This document shows positions 6,320 to 14,183 of a stretch of DNA of 29,314 bases, piece by piece. Source of the stretch: Victivallales bacterium (GTDB lineage: Bacteria > Verrucomicrobiota > Lentisphaeria > Oligosphaerales > Oligosphaeraceae); NCBI GenBank assembly GCA_900769285.1, contig CAAGGB010000147.1:1-29314 (forward strand), written 5' to 3'. A model generated the notes under the pieces. That model ran no database searches. It saw nothing but the letters and a program-made list of their open reading frames with translations, and was not told where the DNA came from. The stretch's first letter is position 1. Each line of letters begins with the position of its first letter. A program made the translations under genes and the position numbers.

Positions 6320-8089
6320 TCAGAAGAGCCCCTTGACCTTGCCGGTCTCGGTGTCGACGTCGATGCGGCGGAAGCCTGGGTCGGAGCCGGTGCCGGGCAT
6401 CAGCTTGATGTCGCCGGCGACGGGGACGACGAAGCCCGCGCCGCGGTAGAGCAGGATGTCGCGGACGGGGAGGGTGAAGCCGGTCGGGCGGCCCTTGAGC
6501 GTCGGGTCATGGGACAGCGACAGATGGGTCTTGACCATGCAGGTGCCCATCGCCTTGACCTCGGGGTCGTTCTCGTAGAGGGCCAGCTTCGCCTGTGCCT
6601 CGGGGAGGAATTCGACGCCGGCGGCGCCATAGACCTCCTTGGCGATGCGCTCGACGCGCTCGTGGAGGGGCGTGTCGAGCTCGTAGAGGAAGTGGAAGTC
6701 GTTGGGCTCGCTGGCGGCCTTCATGACGGTCTCGGCGAGTTCGATGGCGCCGTCGCCGCCCTTGAGCCAGTGTTCGGAGAGGGCGCAGTAGGCGCCGTTG
6801 GCCTCGGCGATGCGGCGGATGAGGGCGATTTCGGCGGGGGTGTCGGTATAGAAGCTGTTGATGCAGACGACGGGTCGGACGCCGGACTTGCGGATGGTCT
6901 CGATATGGGCGACGAGGTTCTCGCAGCCCTTCTCGAGGAGTCCGAGGTTCTCCTTGGTGTAGGCCTCGTCGAGCTTGAGTCCGGGCTTGACCTCGGGGCC
7001 GCCGCCGTGCATCTTGAGGGCGCGGACGGTGGCGACGAGGACGACGGCGTCGGGCTTGAGGCCGGAGTAGCGGCACTTGAGGTTCCAGAACTTCTCGAAG
7101 CCGATGTCGGCGGCGAAGCCGCTCTCGGTGACGTGGTAGTCGGCGAGCGCGGTGCCGATGCGGTCGGCGATGACGGAGCTCTGTCCGATGGCGATGTTGG
7201 CGAAGGGTCCGGCGTGGACGAGGATGGGCTGTCCTTCGAGCGTCTGGGTGAGGGTTGGGTTGAGTGCCTCGACCATCCAGGCGGTCATGGCGCCGTCGAC
7301 CTCGAGGTCGGCGGTGGTGACGGGCTTGCCGTCGCGGGAGTAGGCCATGACGATGCGGCCGATGCGCTGGCGCATGTCGGCGAGGTCCTTGGCGACGGCG
7401 AGGATGGCCATGAGCTCGGAGGAGACGGCGATGGCGAAGCCGGAGTCCATCTCGTAGCCGTCCATCTTGCCGCCCTTGCCGATGGTGATGTTGCGGAGCG
7501 CCTGGGCGCAGAAGTCCATGACCCAGCGGGTCTGGACGCGGGCGGGGTCGATGTCGAGCCGGCGGAGATGGCGTTTGGCGAGCTGTGCGTCGTCGTAGTT
7601 GCGCTCATGCTGCATACGGGCGGTGAGGGCGACCATGGAGAGGTTGTGGGCGTTGACGATGCGGTCGATGTCGCCGGTGAGTCCGAGGGAGAAGGGCGTG
7701 AGCGGGATGCACTGGGCGAGGCCGCCGCCGGCGGCGGAGCCCTTGATGTTGAAGGTGGGACCGCCGGAGGGCTGGCGGATGGCGCCGCAGACGCGCTGTC
7801 CGAGCTTTCCGAGTCCCTGGATGAGTCCGATGGTGGTGGTCGTCTTGCCCTCGCCGAGGGGCGTCGGGGTGATGGCGGTGACGTCGATGTACTTGCCTCT
7901 GGGGGCGTTCTCGAGTCGCTTGAGGACGCGCTTCTGGTCGATTTTGGCGAGCTGTCGTCCCCAGGGGATGAGCTCGTCGGGCTGCAGTCCGAGTCGTTCG
8001 GCGAGCTGCTGGACGGAAAGCATGTTCTCCTCGGCGGCCTCGGCGATCTGCCAGTCGGCGAGCTTGGTCGGGTCCAGGTTGGTGGTCAT
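6320..8089 (-). CDS. fhs: Formate--tetrahydrofolate ligase
   Basis: This ATP-dependent cytoplasmic enzyme makes 10-formyl-THF from formate and THF, feeding purine synthesis or the Wood-Ljungdahl methyl branch. The start is ATG 8089, giving 589 aa, slightly longer than the common 555-560. AGGA lies 11 bases upstream; more upstream in-frame Met codons are in low-complexity sequence. The nucleotide-binding motif is TPTPLGEGKTTTT at about 74-86. Other strongly conserved stretches are GGGLAQCIPL, the DIDRIVNAHNL region, the MHGGGPEVKPG block, INSFYTDTPAEIALI, the YGAAGVEFLPEAQ block and the C-terminal PGTGSDPGFRRIDVD. The sequence looks intact. No folD or glycine-cleavage gene is beside it. It follows a small lipoprotein gene by 103 bases and is followed by a strong GC hairpin. 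Confidence 0.96.
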   Translation of the reverse strand: MTTNLDPTKLADWQIAEAAEENMLSVQQLAERLGLQPDELIPWGRQLAKIDQKRVLKRLENAPRGKYIDVTAITPTPLGEGKTTTTIGLIQGLGKLGQRVCGAIRQPSGGPTFNIKGSAAGGGLAQCIPLTPFSLGLTGDIDRIVNAHNLSMVALTARMQHERNYDDAQLAKRHLRRLDIDPARVQTRWVMDFCAQALRNITIGKGGKMDGYEMDSGFAIAVSSELMAILAVAKDLADMRQRIGRIVMAYSRDGKPVTTADLEVDGAMTAWMVEALNPTLTQTLEGQPILVHAGPFANIAIGQSSVIADRIGTALADYHVTESGFAADIGFEKFWNLKCRYSGLKPDAVVLVATVRALKMHGGGPEVKPGLKLDEAYTKENLGLLEKGCENLVAHIETIRKSGVRPVVCINSFYTDTPAEIALIRRIAEANGAYCALSEHWLKGGDGAIELAETVMKAASEPNDFHFLYELDTPLHERVERIAKEVYGAAGVEFLPEAQAKLALYENDPEVKAMGTCMVKTHLSLSHDPTLKGRPTGFTLPVRDILLYRGAGFVVPVAGDIKLMPGTGSDPGFRRIDVDTETGKVKGLF

Positions 8090-8192
8090 GGTCGTGGTAG
8101 TCCTTGTGGTTTGGCGACGTGGATGAGGATGGGTGTAAGGACGTGGGGGCTTGTGGACGGACGGCGCGGCCTGCAGCCGTGCTGTGCGTCGC

Positions 8193-8609
8193 TCACTTGT
8201 CGGTCTGGATGCGGAAGGAGGAGAGGACGCCCTTCTCGGAGAAGAAGGCCTCAAGAGTGGAGTGGATGGTGGTGTGGTAGCGCGGGCGCTCGATGTCGGC
8301 CTCGAAGCGAGAGACGGGGTTGGTGGCGTTGAACGCGGGGGAGCCGGCGGTGGCGACGCGCCGTGTCCGGAGCCAGCGGGCGGCGAAGCCGCCCTGGACG
8401 GCGGCGCGGTCGTGGGGCTCGCCGTAGGCGGCCTTCATGTCGTCGAAGGTGGAGATGCCGGTCTTCCAGGTGGCGTAGGCGTCGACGAAGGCATCGCGCT
8501 CGCCGGCGGCGTCGCCGTAGGTGAACGCGGTGGAGGAGCAGGAGGCGGTAACGAGTGCGAGGAGCAGGAGGCAGGTGGCGGCGAGCCAGGCGGTGCGGCG
8601 GTGGGTCAT
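8193..8609 (-). CDS. Small predicted lipoprotein of unknown function
   Basis: The protein has 138 aa, with the start at 8609 preceded by GAGGAG. The N-terminus is a lipoprotein-like signal: MTHRR, a Leu/Ala-rich hydrophobic core, then VTASC with Cys24 as probable lipidated residue, although -3 is Thr rather than the usual Leu. The mature part is about 114 residues and mixed in charge, with a YATWKTGISTFDDMKAAYGEP segment. That segment resembles the short outer-membrane-assembly-like lipoproteins (SmpA/BamE-like beta-alpha-alpha-beta layout), but the match is too weak to claim. It lies between nadC and fhs on the same strand and probably shares their transcript. It would be anchored in a membrane facing the periplasm. 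Confidence 0.7.
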   Translation of the reverse strand: MTHRRTAWLAATCLLLLALVTASCSSTAFTYGDAAGERDAFVDAYATWKTGISTFDDMKAAYGEPHDRAAVQGGFAARWLRTRRVATAGSPAFNATNPVSRFEADIERPRYHTTIHSTLEAFFSEKGVLSSFRIQTDK

Positions 8610-8654
8610 GGTGTCGTCTCCTCGGTTAGTGTGTGGGGTGGGCTTGCCGGGGCT

Positions 8655-9515
8655 TCAGCAGAGGATGTCGAGTCCGATGTCGATGGAGGGTGCGCTGTGG
8701 GTGAGTGCGCCGGAGGAGATGTAGTCGAGTCCGAGGTTGGCGAGAGAGGGGAGTCGTTCGAGGGTGATGTTGCCGCTGGCCTCGGTCTTGGCGCGACCAT
8801 GGACGAGGCGGACGGCCTCGACCATGGTGTCGTTGTCCATGTTGTCGAGGAGGATGTACTCGACGCCGGCGTCGGCGGCCTGCGCGACCTCCTCGAGACA
8901 GTCGGCCTCGACCTCGATTTCGAGGTTGGGGTAGGCCTTTCGGCAGGCGGCGACGGCTCTGGCGATGGAGTCGGGTCCGGTGAGCTTGGCCATCTCGCGG
9001 TGGTTGTCCTTGATCATGATGCGGTCGTAGAGTCCGATGCGGTGGTTCTGCGCGCCGCCCATGAGGACGGAGTACTTTTCGAGCATGCGGAGTCCGGGGG
9101 TGGTCTTTCGGGTGTCGAGGAGGACGGTCTTGGAGGGGCCGAGTGCCTCGACGTAGCGGTGGGTCATGGTGGCGATGCCGGACATGCGCTGGATGAAGTT
9201 GAGGGCGACGCGCTCGCCGGTGAGGATGGCGCGGGCGTTGCCGGCAATGGTGGCGAGGTCGGTGCCGGCGGGGCAGACGTCGCCGTCGGCGACATGGGGG
9301 GTGAAGGTGAGGGTTGGGTCGAGTTCGGCGAAGACGGCCTGGACGACGGGCAGCCCGGAGCAGACGCAGGCCTTGCGGGCGACGAAGTGGGCCGTCGTGC
9401 GCAGCTCGGCGGGGACGACGGCGAGAGTGGTCGCGTCGCCGGAGCCGATGTCCTCCGTCAGCGCCAGATGGACGATGCTCTTCAGGGTGTTCGGGTCGAG
9501 GTGGCCAGTCGTCAT
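8655..9515 (-). CDS. nadC: Nicotinate-nucleotide pyrophosphorylase (quinolinate phosphoribosyltransferase)
   Basis: It converts quinolinate and PRPP to nicotinate mononucleotide with CO2 release, the last specific step of de novo NAD synthesis. The start is ATG 9515, whose ATGA overlaps the stop of the upstream transferase gene, implying translational coupling. At 286 aa it is normal length. Motifs are TEDIGSGDATT (20-30), LNFIQRMSGIAT (105-116), LDTRKTTPGLR (133-143), GGAQNHRIGLYDRIMIKDNH (153-172), EVEADCLEE (201-209), LLDNM (222-226), EASGNI (245-250) and SGALTHS (268-274). Together these give the conserved PRPP/quinolinate site. No nadA or nadB is nearby, so the pathway is split in this genome or quinolinate arrives otherwise. 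Confidence 0.96.
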   Translation of the reverse strand: MTTGHLDPNTLKSIVHLALTEDIGSGDATTLAVVPAELRTTAHFVARKACVCSGLPVVQAVFAELDPTLTFTPHVADGDVCPAGTDLATIAGNARAILTGERVALNFIQRMSGIATMTHRYVEALGPSKTVLLDTRKTTPGLRMLEKYSVLMGGAQNHRIGLYDRIMIKDNHREMAKLTGPDSIARAVAACRKAYPNLEIEVEADCLEEVAQAADAGVEYILLDNMDNDTMVEAVRLVHGRAKTEASGNITLERLPSLANLGLDYISSGALTHSAPSIDIGLDILC

Positions 9516-10630
9516 GATTGCTTCTCCGGGACAAAGAACTGGATGATGGTGATGACAAGGAAGATGGCGATGGCCTGGAGGAAGACCAGGCAGGCGCCAT
9601 GGAAGGGGAGCCAGACGAGCGTCAGGGCGCCGGTGCCCTGGATGACGCACAGCAGCCAGATGAGGTAGACGGACTGGGCGCGGGTGAGGCCCAGCCGGGC
9701 GAAGCGGTGCGAGATGTGGCGCGTGTCGCCGATGTAGATGGGGCGATGCTCGCGCAGGCGGATGCAGACCACCGCCACTGCGTCGAACAGCGGCAGGCTC
9801 AGGACCAGCAGCGGGATGAGCAGCGGCGTCGCCGTCAGGCTCTCGCCATGCTGGAAGAACGTCGTCAGGACGCCGGACAGGGCCAGGCAGTAGCCCAGGA
9901 AGTGGCTGCCGCCGTCACCCATGAAGATGGAGGCGGGCGGGCGGTTGAAAACGAGGAAGCCGGCGGCCGCGCCGCAGGTGGCCGCCGACAGCAGCGCGAC
10001 GAACGCCTGTCCGCGCAGCAGCGCGATGAGCAGGAAGAACGCGGCGGCAATCATGGCGGTGCCGCCGGCGAGGCCGTCCATGTTGTCGAAGAAGTTGAGG
10101 GCGTTGACGACGGTCATGATCCAGAGGCTGGTGACGAGCCAGTTGAGCGCGGGTGCCAGCCAGTGGAGCGTCCCGTCCAGTCCGGGGAGGCTGTGGAAGA
10201 GCGAGATGCGGACTTCGAGGGCGACGAGCGCCGCCACCATGAACTGCAGCAGGAACTTGCGGCCGGCGGGCATCGCGTGGCGGTCGTCGCGCATGCCCAG
10301 CGCGGTCATGCAGACGGCGCCCAGGGCCACGGTCAGGAGGCGCCCGCGGATGGTCTCCAGGCCCGGCAGCAGCTCACGCGCCTCCGCGCTCAGCAGCGCG
10401 GGCACCCAGGACAAGAGCGCCAGGCCGCCCAGCGTCACGGTGAGCCAGGCGCAGGACATGGCCAGGCCGCCCAGGACGGGCGTCGCCTTGCGGTGCGCCT
10501 TGTGCGCCTCGGAGAGCGGGCGGTCGAGGAAGCCCCAGCGCGGGGCCCAGACGCGGCAGCGCCACGTCAGTGCGGCGGAGAGCAGCGCGGTGGCCAGGAA
10601 CGCCAGGAGGCTGAGGGCGGGCCAGGTCAT
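9512..10630 (-). CDS. WecA/MraY-family polyprenyl-phosphate phospho-sugar transferase
   Basis: The protein has 372 aa and about ten to eleven hydrophobic helices. It would transfer a sugar-1-phosphate (typically GlcNAc-1-P) from a UDP-sugar to undecaprenyl phosphate at the inner membrane, the first step of a surface glycan. Motifs are HRKATPVLGG (46-55), GMRDDRH (112-118) with Asp115/Asp116, NALNFFDNMDGLAGG (176-190) with Asp182 and Asp185, FMGDGG (236-241), and near the C-terminus DTRHISHRFARLGL, which contains the HxxHR-type motif of the WecA branch. The HISHR segment and the position outside any peptidoglycan cluster argue for WecA/TagO type rather than MraY. It overlaps both neighbours by four bases (thioesterase upstream, nadC downstream). 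Confidence 0.9.
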   Translation of the reverse strand: MTWPALSLLAFLATALLSAALTWRCRVWAPRWGFLDRPLSEAHKAHRKATPVLGGLAMSCAWLTVTLGGLALLSWVPALLSAEARELLPGLETIRGRLLTVALGAVCMTALGMRDDRHAMPAGRKFLLQFMVAALVALEVRISLFHSLPGLDGTLHWLAPALNWLVTSLWIMTVVNALNFFDNMDGLAGGTAMIAAAFFLLIALLRGQAFVALLSAATCGAAAGFLVFNRPPASIFMGDGGSHFLGYCLALSGVLTTFFQHGESLTATPLLIPLLVLSLPLFDAVAVVCIRLREHRPIYIGDTRHISHRFARLGLTRAQSVYLIWLLCVIQGTGALTLVWLPFHGACLVFLQAIAIFLVITIIQFFVPEKQS

Positions 10631-11052
10631 GCGTGACGGCCCTCCTCGTCGGCGATGGCCGCCTCGATGAGCCGCCGGAGCTCGTCGGGGATGCGTCTGG
10701 GGCGTCCGGTGGCGGCGTCCATGAAGGTGAGGGTGGTGAAGCCGTCGGCGAGGAGGTCGCCGTCACGGCGGACCTCGCAGGCGATGGTGATGCGCAGTCC
10801 GCGGAATTCGCGGACGGCGGCGCAGAGGTCGAGGACGTCGTCGTAGTGTGCGGGCGCGTGGTAGCGGACGTTTGCCTCGATGACGGGCATGGCGGTTCCG
10901 GTCGCCTCGAGTTCGCGGTAGGTGAGGCCGTGCTGGCGCATGAGCTCGGTGCGGGCGCGCTCGAAGAGGGCGAGGTAGTTGCCGTAGTAGACGAAGCCCA
11001 TCTTGTCGGTGTCGGCGTAGGCGACGCGGTACTCGGAGACTTTGCGCAGCAT
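10627..11052 (-). CDS. Acyl-CoA thioesterase, YbgC / 4-hydroxybenzoyl-CoA thioesterase family
   Basis: The protein has 141 aa with a single hot-dog fold. The N-terminal signature YADTDKMGFVYYGNYLALFE (12-31) includes the Asp of the DTD motif that is catalytic in YbgC and 4HBT enzymes, followed by the long central helix (RARTELMRQHG). A TAMPVIEANVRYHAPAHYDD region forms the beta-sheet edge. Family members hydrolyse short- or medium-chain acyl-CoA or acyl-ACP. YbgC itself often sits with tol-pal genes, which are absent here. The stop overlaps the ATG of the WecA-like gene (ATGA), and the start is 13 bases from the end of cmk, so it belongs to the same operon. The substrate cannot be inferred from context. 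Confidence 0.9.
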   Translation of the reverse strand: MLRKVSEYRVAYADTDKMGFVYYGNYLALFERARTELMRQHGLTYRELEATGTAMPVIEANVRYHAPAHYDDVLDLCAAVREFRGLRITIACEVRRDGDLLADGFTTLTFMDAATGRPRRIPDELRRLIEAAIADEEGRHA

Positions 11053-11065
11053 GTCCGTGTCCTCC

Positions 11066-11749
11066 TCAGCGTTGTGCGGCCTCGGGGATGAGGGCGAGGA
11101 GGTGCTCGACGACGGCCTCGGGGGTCATGCCGTCGGTGACGACGGTGATGGCGTCGGGCGCGGCCTTGAGGGGCGCGACGGCGCGGGTGGAGTCGATGCG
11201 GTCGCGCTCGGCGATGTCGGCGGCGACCTGCTCGAGGGTGGCGCCGGAGGCGACCTCGCCGCTCTGGGCGAGTCGGCGGCGGGCGCGCTCCATGGGCGTC
11301 GCGGTGACGAAGAACTTGTGGGTGGCGTCGGGGAGGATGACGGTGCCGATGTCGCGGCCCTCCATGACGATGGGCGCGTCGAGTGCGGCGCAGTCGCGCT
11401 GCCGCGAGGTCATCCAGGCGCGGACCTCGGGGATGCGGGCGACGTAGGAGACGACGGCGGCGACCTCGGGTGCGCGGATGTCGTCCTGGCGGACGGGCTG
11501 TCCGTTGAGGACGAGCCGGAGCTGTCCGTCGTGGTCCTGGCGGTAGCGGAGGTCCCAGCGTGGGAGGAGCGGCGGGACGGTCTCGGGGTGTTCGACGGGT
11601 TCGGCGCCGGCCTGGAGGGCGGCCCAGGCGAGGGTGCGGTACATGTCTCCGGTGTTGACGTAGAGTCCGCCGAGCCGGGCGGCGAGTCCGCGGGCGGCGG
11701 TGCTCTTGCCGGAGGCGGCGGGGCCGTCAATCGCGATCTGCATTCTCAT
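11066..11749 (-). CDS. cmk: Cytidylate kinase
   Basis: It phosphorylates CMP and dCMP with ATP in the cytoplasm. It has 227 aa, the usual length. The N-terminal P-loop is GPAASGKST at about 9-17 and the NTGDMYR motif of the NMP site is near 32-38. A CMP-kinase-type insert domain is present, then VMEGRDIGTVILPDATHKFFVTA, the conserved core around the GRDIGT loop, followed by an arginine-rich lid (ERARRR) and the DRIDSTRAVAPL motif. AGAGGA lies 12 bases upstream of the chosen ATG; a second ATG two codons later is also possible. It is the first gene of the run toward fhs. In many genomes cmk is followed by rpsA or plsC genes, and neither is immediately present here. Confidence 0.95.
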   Translation of the reverse strand: MRMQIAIDGPAASGKSTAARGLAARLGGLYVNTGDMYRTLAWAALQAGAEPVEHPETVPPLLPRWDLRYRQDHDGQLRLVLNGQPVRQDDIRAPEVAAVVSYVARIPEVRAWMTSRQRDCAALDAPIVMEGRDIGTVILPDATHKFFVTATPMERARRRLAQSGEVASGATLEQVAADIAERDRIDSTRAVAPLKAAPDAITVVTDGMTPEAVVEHLLALIPEAAQR

Positions 11750-11795
11750 GGTCTGGCGTGTTCCTCTGGGATGGTGTGGCGGATGCGGCCTGTCC

Positions 11796-13751
11796 TCACG
11801 GTTCGGTCGTCGCAGTGGGTTCGGCAGTGGGCGCGGCCTTGAGCTCCAGCTTGGGCTTCTCGCTGGAGTAGGCGCGGTTGATGCGCGGCAGGCGGCGGAT
11901 GTCGTTGAACGTGATGTAGACCATCAGCAGAATCAGCAGGGCCGCGAACGCATTGGAGAGGTAGTTCATGAACTTGACGGGCAGGCGCCGACGAATGACG
12001 AACTCGATGCCAGCGAACATCACGTGACCGCCGTCGAGAATCGGGAACGGCAGCAGGTTGGCGAACGCCAGGCCGAAGGTGATGAGCACGATGAAGGCCA
12101 GGCCGCCGCGCAGGCCCTCGGTGCGCACCGTGTACCAGAGCATCGCCGTGATGCCCACGAAGCTGCTCATGTGCTTGAGCTTCACGGCCGACACGCCGTC
12201 GCGGCCGGTCACGAAGTTGGTGATGGGCTGGAAGAGAAGCCAGAGGGTGCGCGCCGTCTTGTTGAAGACGTCCTCGAACTGCTCCCAGGGCGTCGGATGG
12301 GCGAGAATCTTGGGCGTCTCGTCGTCCATCTGGATGCCGAGCAGGTAGGCGGGCCGTCCCTGCGTGTCCATGACGACGGCCTTCAGGCCGGGGAATTCGA
12401 GCTCCTTGCCGTCGCGGATGACGGTGAGGGTGAAGGGTCGTCCCTGGAGGGCCTTGATGGCCTCGGAGAAGGCGCGGCCGTCGGTGACCTCCTGTCCGTC
12501 GATGGCGTGGAGGCGGTCATAGGGCTGCAGTCCGGCCTGGTCGGCGGGCGAGCCGGCGAAGACGGTCTTGACGGTGACGGCGAACGCGAGCCCGAGCTGC
12601 CGGAGGCTCAGCGGCTGGTCGCCGGCGGCGGTGACGGCGAGGTCGAGCGTCTGCTCCTGGCCGTCGCGGGCGACGAGGAGCGTCACGGTGGCGCCGGGGC
12701 GGTCGCGGAGGTCGGCGAGGAGGGCGCCGACGGAGAGGGGTGCGCGGTCGCCGACCGCCAGGAGCTGGTCGCCGCGGCGGACGCCGGCGGCCGCCGCAGG
12801 CGAGTCCGGCAGGACATCGCTGACAGTGATGGGGTCACGCGCCTGGAAGAAGGGGACCTTCAGGTCCTCGACGCGCGAGTTGGGGAGCTGCTCGAAGGTG
12901 AGGTCGAGGAGCTCGGCGCGACCCTCGCGCCGGACGGTCAGCGTGACCGTCGGCCCCTCGTTGTAGGCGTGCGCCTCGAACAGCCCGTTCACGCCCTTGC
13001 GGAAGCCGTGGCCGTTGAACGCGACGATGCGGTCGCCGACGCGCAGGCCCGCCTCGCGCTCGCGGTTGAGCGCGACGGGATACTCGACGACGCGCCGCGC
13101 GCCTTCGGCGTCCTCCACCGTCAGGGGCAATCGGTCGCCGTCCTTGAGGCCGGCCAGGCCGCACTCGGCGGGGAATTCGCCCCAGAACACGCACAGGTCA
13201 TACAGGCTGCCCTCGTAGACGCCGGCCGACAGCTTCAGGCCCACCACGTCGACGCCATTGACGCTCACGATGCGCTCGCCGGGCTGGATGCCCTCCGAGC
13301 CCACCACCGGCACGACCACCGGCACATCCGTCACCACGCACGACGACGTGGGCGGCGTCTGCCAGACGCCCGTCACCCACAGCACCGCCGCCAGCACGAA
13401 GCCGAACAGGATGTTGAACAGCGGGCCGGCCACCGCCGTGATGGCGCGCGCCTTCGGCGTCGCGAACGGCAGCGCCCGCCCGTCCGCCGCCTTCGGCTGG
13501 TCAGCCGGATCCAACTGCGGTATCGACACGTACCCGCCAAGCGGCAGCAGGCTCACCACAAACTCGATGCCGCGGTAGCGGAACCCGCACAGCCGACGCC
13601 CGAACCCAATCGAGAACTTGTCGACGTGAAGGCCCTGCCACACCGCCGCCAGCAGGTGCCCAAACTCATGGATGAAGATGCAGAAGCCAAAGAAGAAGAC
13701 GATGAACAGCACCGTGCCCACCGTGCCCAGAACACTCATGAACGTTTCCAC
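11796..13751 (-). CDS. rseP: RIP metalloprotease, RseP/site-2-protease family, with expanded PDZ region
   Basis: It is a membrane-embedded zinc protease cleaving transmembrane substrates such as anti-sigma factors. I chose GTG 13751 because GGGAG lies eight bases upstream; ATG 13739, four codons in, is the alternative with no good site. Length is 651 aa, well above the usual ~450. The active site HEFGH is at 28-32 in the first helix. Family motif GPLFNILFGF follows, and LPFPILDGGH (LDG at 572-574) lies in the third helix. Between them are about four PDZ-like segments, each with a GxRxGDRI/L or similar strand: EGIQPGERIVSVNG, AGLRVGDRIVAFNG, AGVRRGDQLLAVGD and AGLQPYDRLHAIDG. Typical RseP has two. 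The C-terminal tail is Pro/Thr/Glu-rich. No dxr or bamA gene flanks it here. Confidence 0.93.
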   Translation of the reverse strand: METFMSVLGTVGTVLFIVFFFGFCIFIHEFGHLLAAVWQGLHVDKFSIGFGRRLCGFRYRGIEFVVSLLPLGGYVSIPQLDPADQPKAADGRALPFATPKARAITAVAGPLFNILFGFVLAAVLWVTGVWQTPPTSSCVVTDVPVVVPVVGSEGIQPGERIVSVNGVDVVGLKLSAGVYEGSLYDLCVFWGEFPAECGLAGLKDGDRLPLTVEDAEGARRVVEYPVALNREREAGLRVGDRIVAFNGHGFRKGVNGLFEAHAYNEGPTVTLTVRREGRAELLDLTFEQLPNSRVEDLKVPFFQARDPITVSDVLPDSPAAAAGVRRGDQLLAVGDRAPLSVGALLADLRDRPGATVTLLVARDGQEQTLDLAVTAAGDQPLSLRQLGLAFAVTVKTVFAGSPADQAGLQPYDRLHAIDGQEVTDGRAFSEAIKALQGRPFTLTVIRDGKELEFPGLKAVVMDTQGRPAYLLGIQMDDETPKILAHPTPWEQFEDVFNKTARTLWLLFQPITNFVTGRDGVSAVKLKHMSSFVGITAMLWYTVRTEGLRGGLAFIVLITFGLAFANLLPFPILDGGHVMFAGIEFVIRRRLPVKFMNYLSNAFAALLILLMVYITFNDIRRLPRINRAYSSEKPKLELKAAPTAEPTATTEP

Positions 13752-13918
13752 AGGACTTGCTCCCTCGCGAACAGAAAAGAAGACAGCTCCCCCACGCGCG
13801 AAAAGCAGGCCTCCGACGCATAGGACAGACAAAGACAGACCAGGACATAACAGACACGGCGGCGCGTCTGGTGTTCCAGGCGCGGTCCGCCGAGGCGGTC
13901 GCCGCACTCAATCTAACA

Positions 13919-13947
13919 AATATAACCCATTTTTCGTGTTATGCCAA
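13919..13947 (-). promoter_or_regulatory. Promoter for rseP
   Basis: On the minus strand TTGGCA (plus 13942-13947) is separated by exactly 17 bases from TATATT (plus 13919-13924). Transcription would start near 13912, giving a leader of about 160 bases before the GTG at 13751. The leader contains short TGTCTG/GTCTGT repeats but no hairpin I could call a riboswitch. Confidence 0.65.
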
Positions 13948-14019
13948 TCGCGGCAGCAAGAGAATTCAGGCACAGACGGCGACCAGACCGCCCGGGGAGC
14001 CTGGAGGATGGCTGACGGG

Positions 14020-14044
14020 GCCTCGCCGTCGGGCGAAGCGAGGC
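14020..14044. repeat. Short inverted repeat sharing a 14-mer with the right window end
   Basis: GCCTCGC at 14020-14026 pairs with GCGAGGC at 14038-14044. The plus-strand segment 14021-14034 is the exact reverse complement of 29293-29306. It lies in the 430-base spacer between rseP and the acyl-transfer fusion gene, next to the 9-bp tandem array. It has no T-tract on either side, so it is not an ordinary terminator. Confidence 0.5.
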
Positions 14045-14052
14045 AATGCCTG

Positions 14053-14133
14053 TTATGAGCCTAATGGGCCCTATGAGACCTATGAGACCTATGAGACCTA
14101 TGAGACCTATGGGTCTAATGGGCCTATGGCCCC
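14053..14133. repeat. 9-bp tandem repeat array (CTATGAGAC type)
   Basis: Nine consecutive 9-base units can be read: TTATGAGCC, TAATGGGCC, four perfect copies of CTATGAGAC (14071-14106), CTATGGGTC, TAATGGGCC and TATGGCCCC. The array ends about 50 bases after the stop of the downstream minus-strand gene. It contains no spacers and is not a CRISPR array. All frames stay open across it because 9 is a multiple of 3, which creates spurious YET- or GLI-type reading frames. Confidence 0.85.
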
Positions 14134-14183
14134 AAGCGCGTGCGTTCCGTCCGTCCGGCGGTGGGTTTGGGCTGATGCGGCGG

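Noticed and set aside
6509..8332. 607-codon plus-strand frame opposite fhs
   Set aside because: It is a shadow frame produced by high third-position GC of the real gene. The fhs motifs on the minus strand are unambiguous.
14053..14133. CRISPR array
   Set aside because: The units are 9 bp, directly adjoining and without spacers. No cas genes are present.
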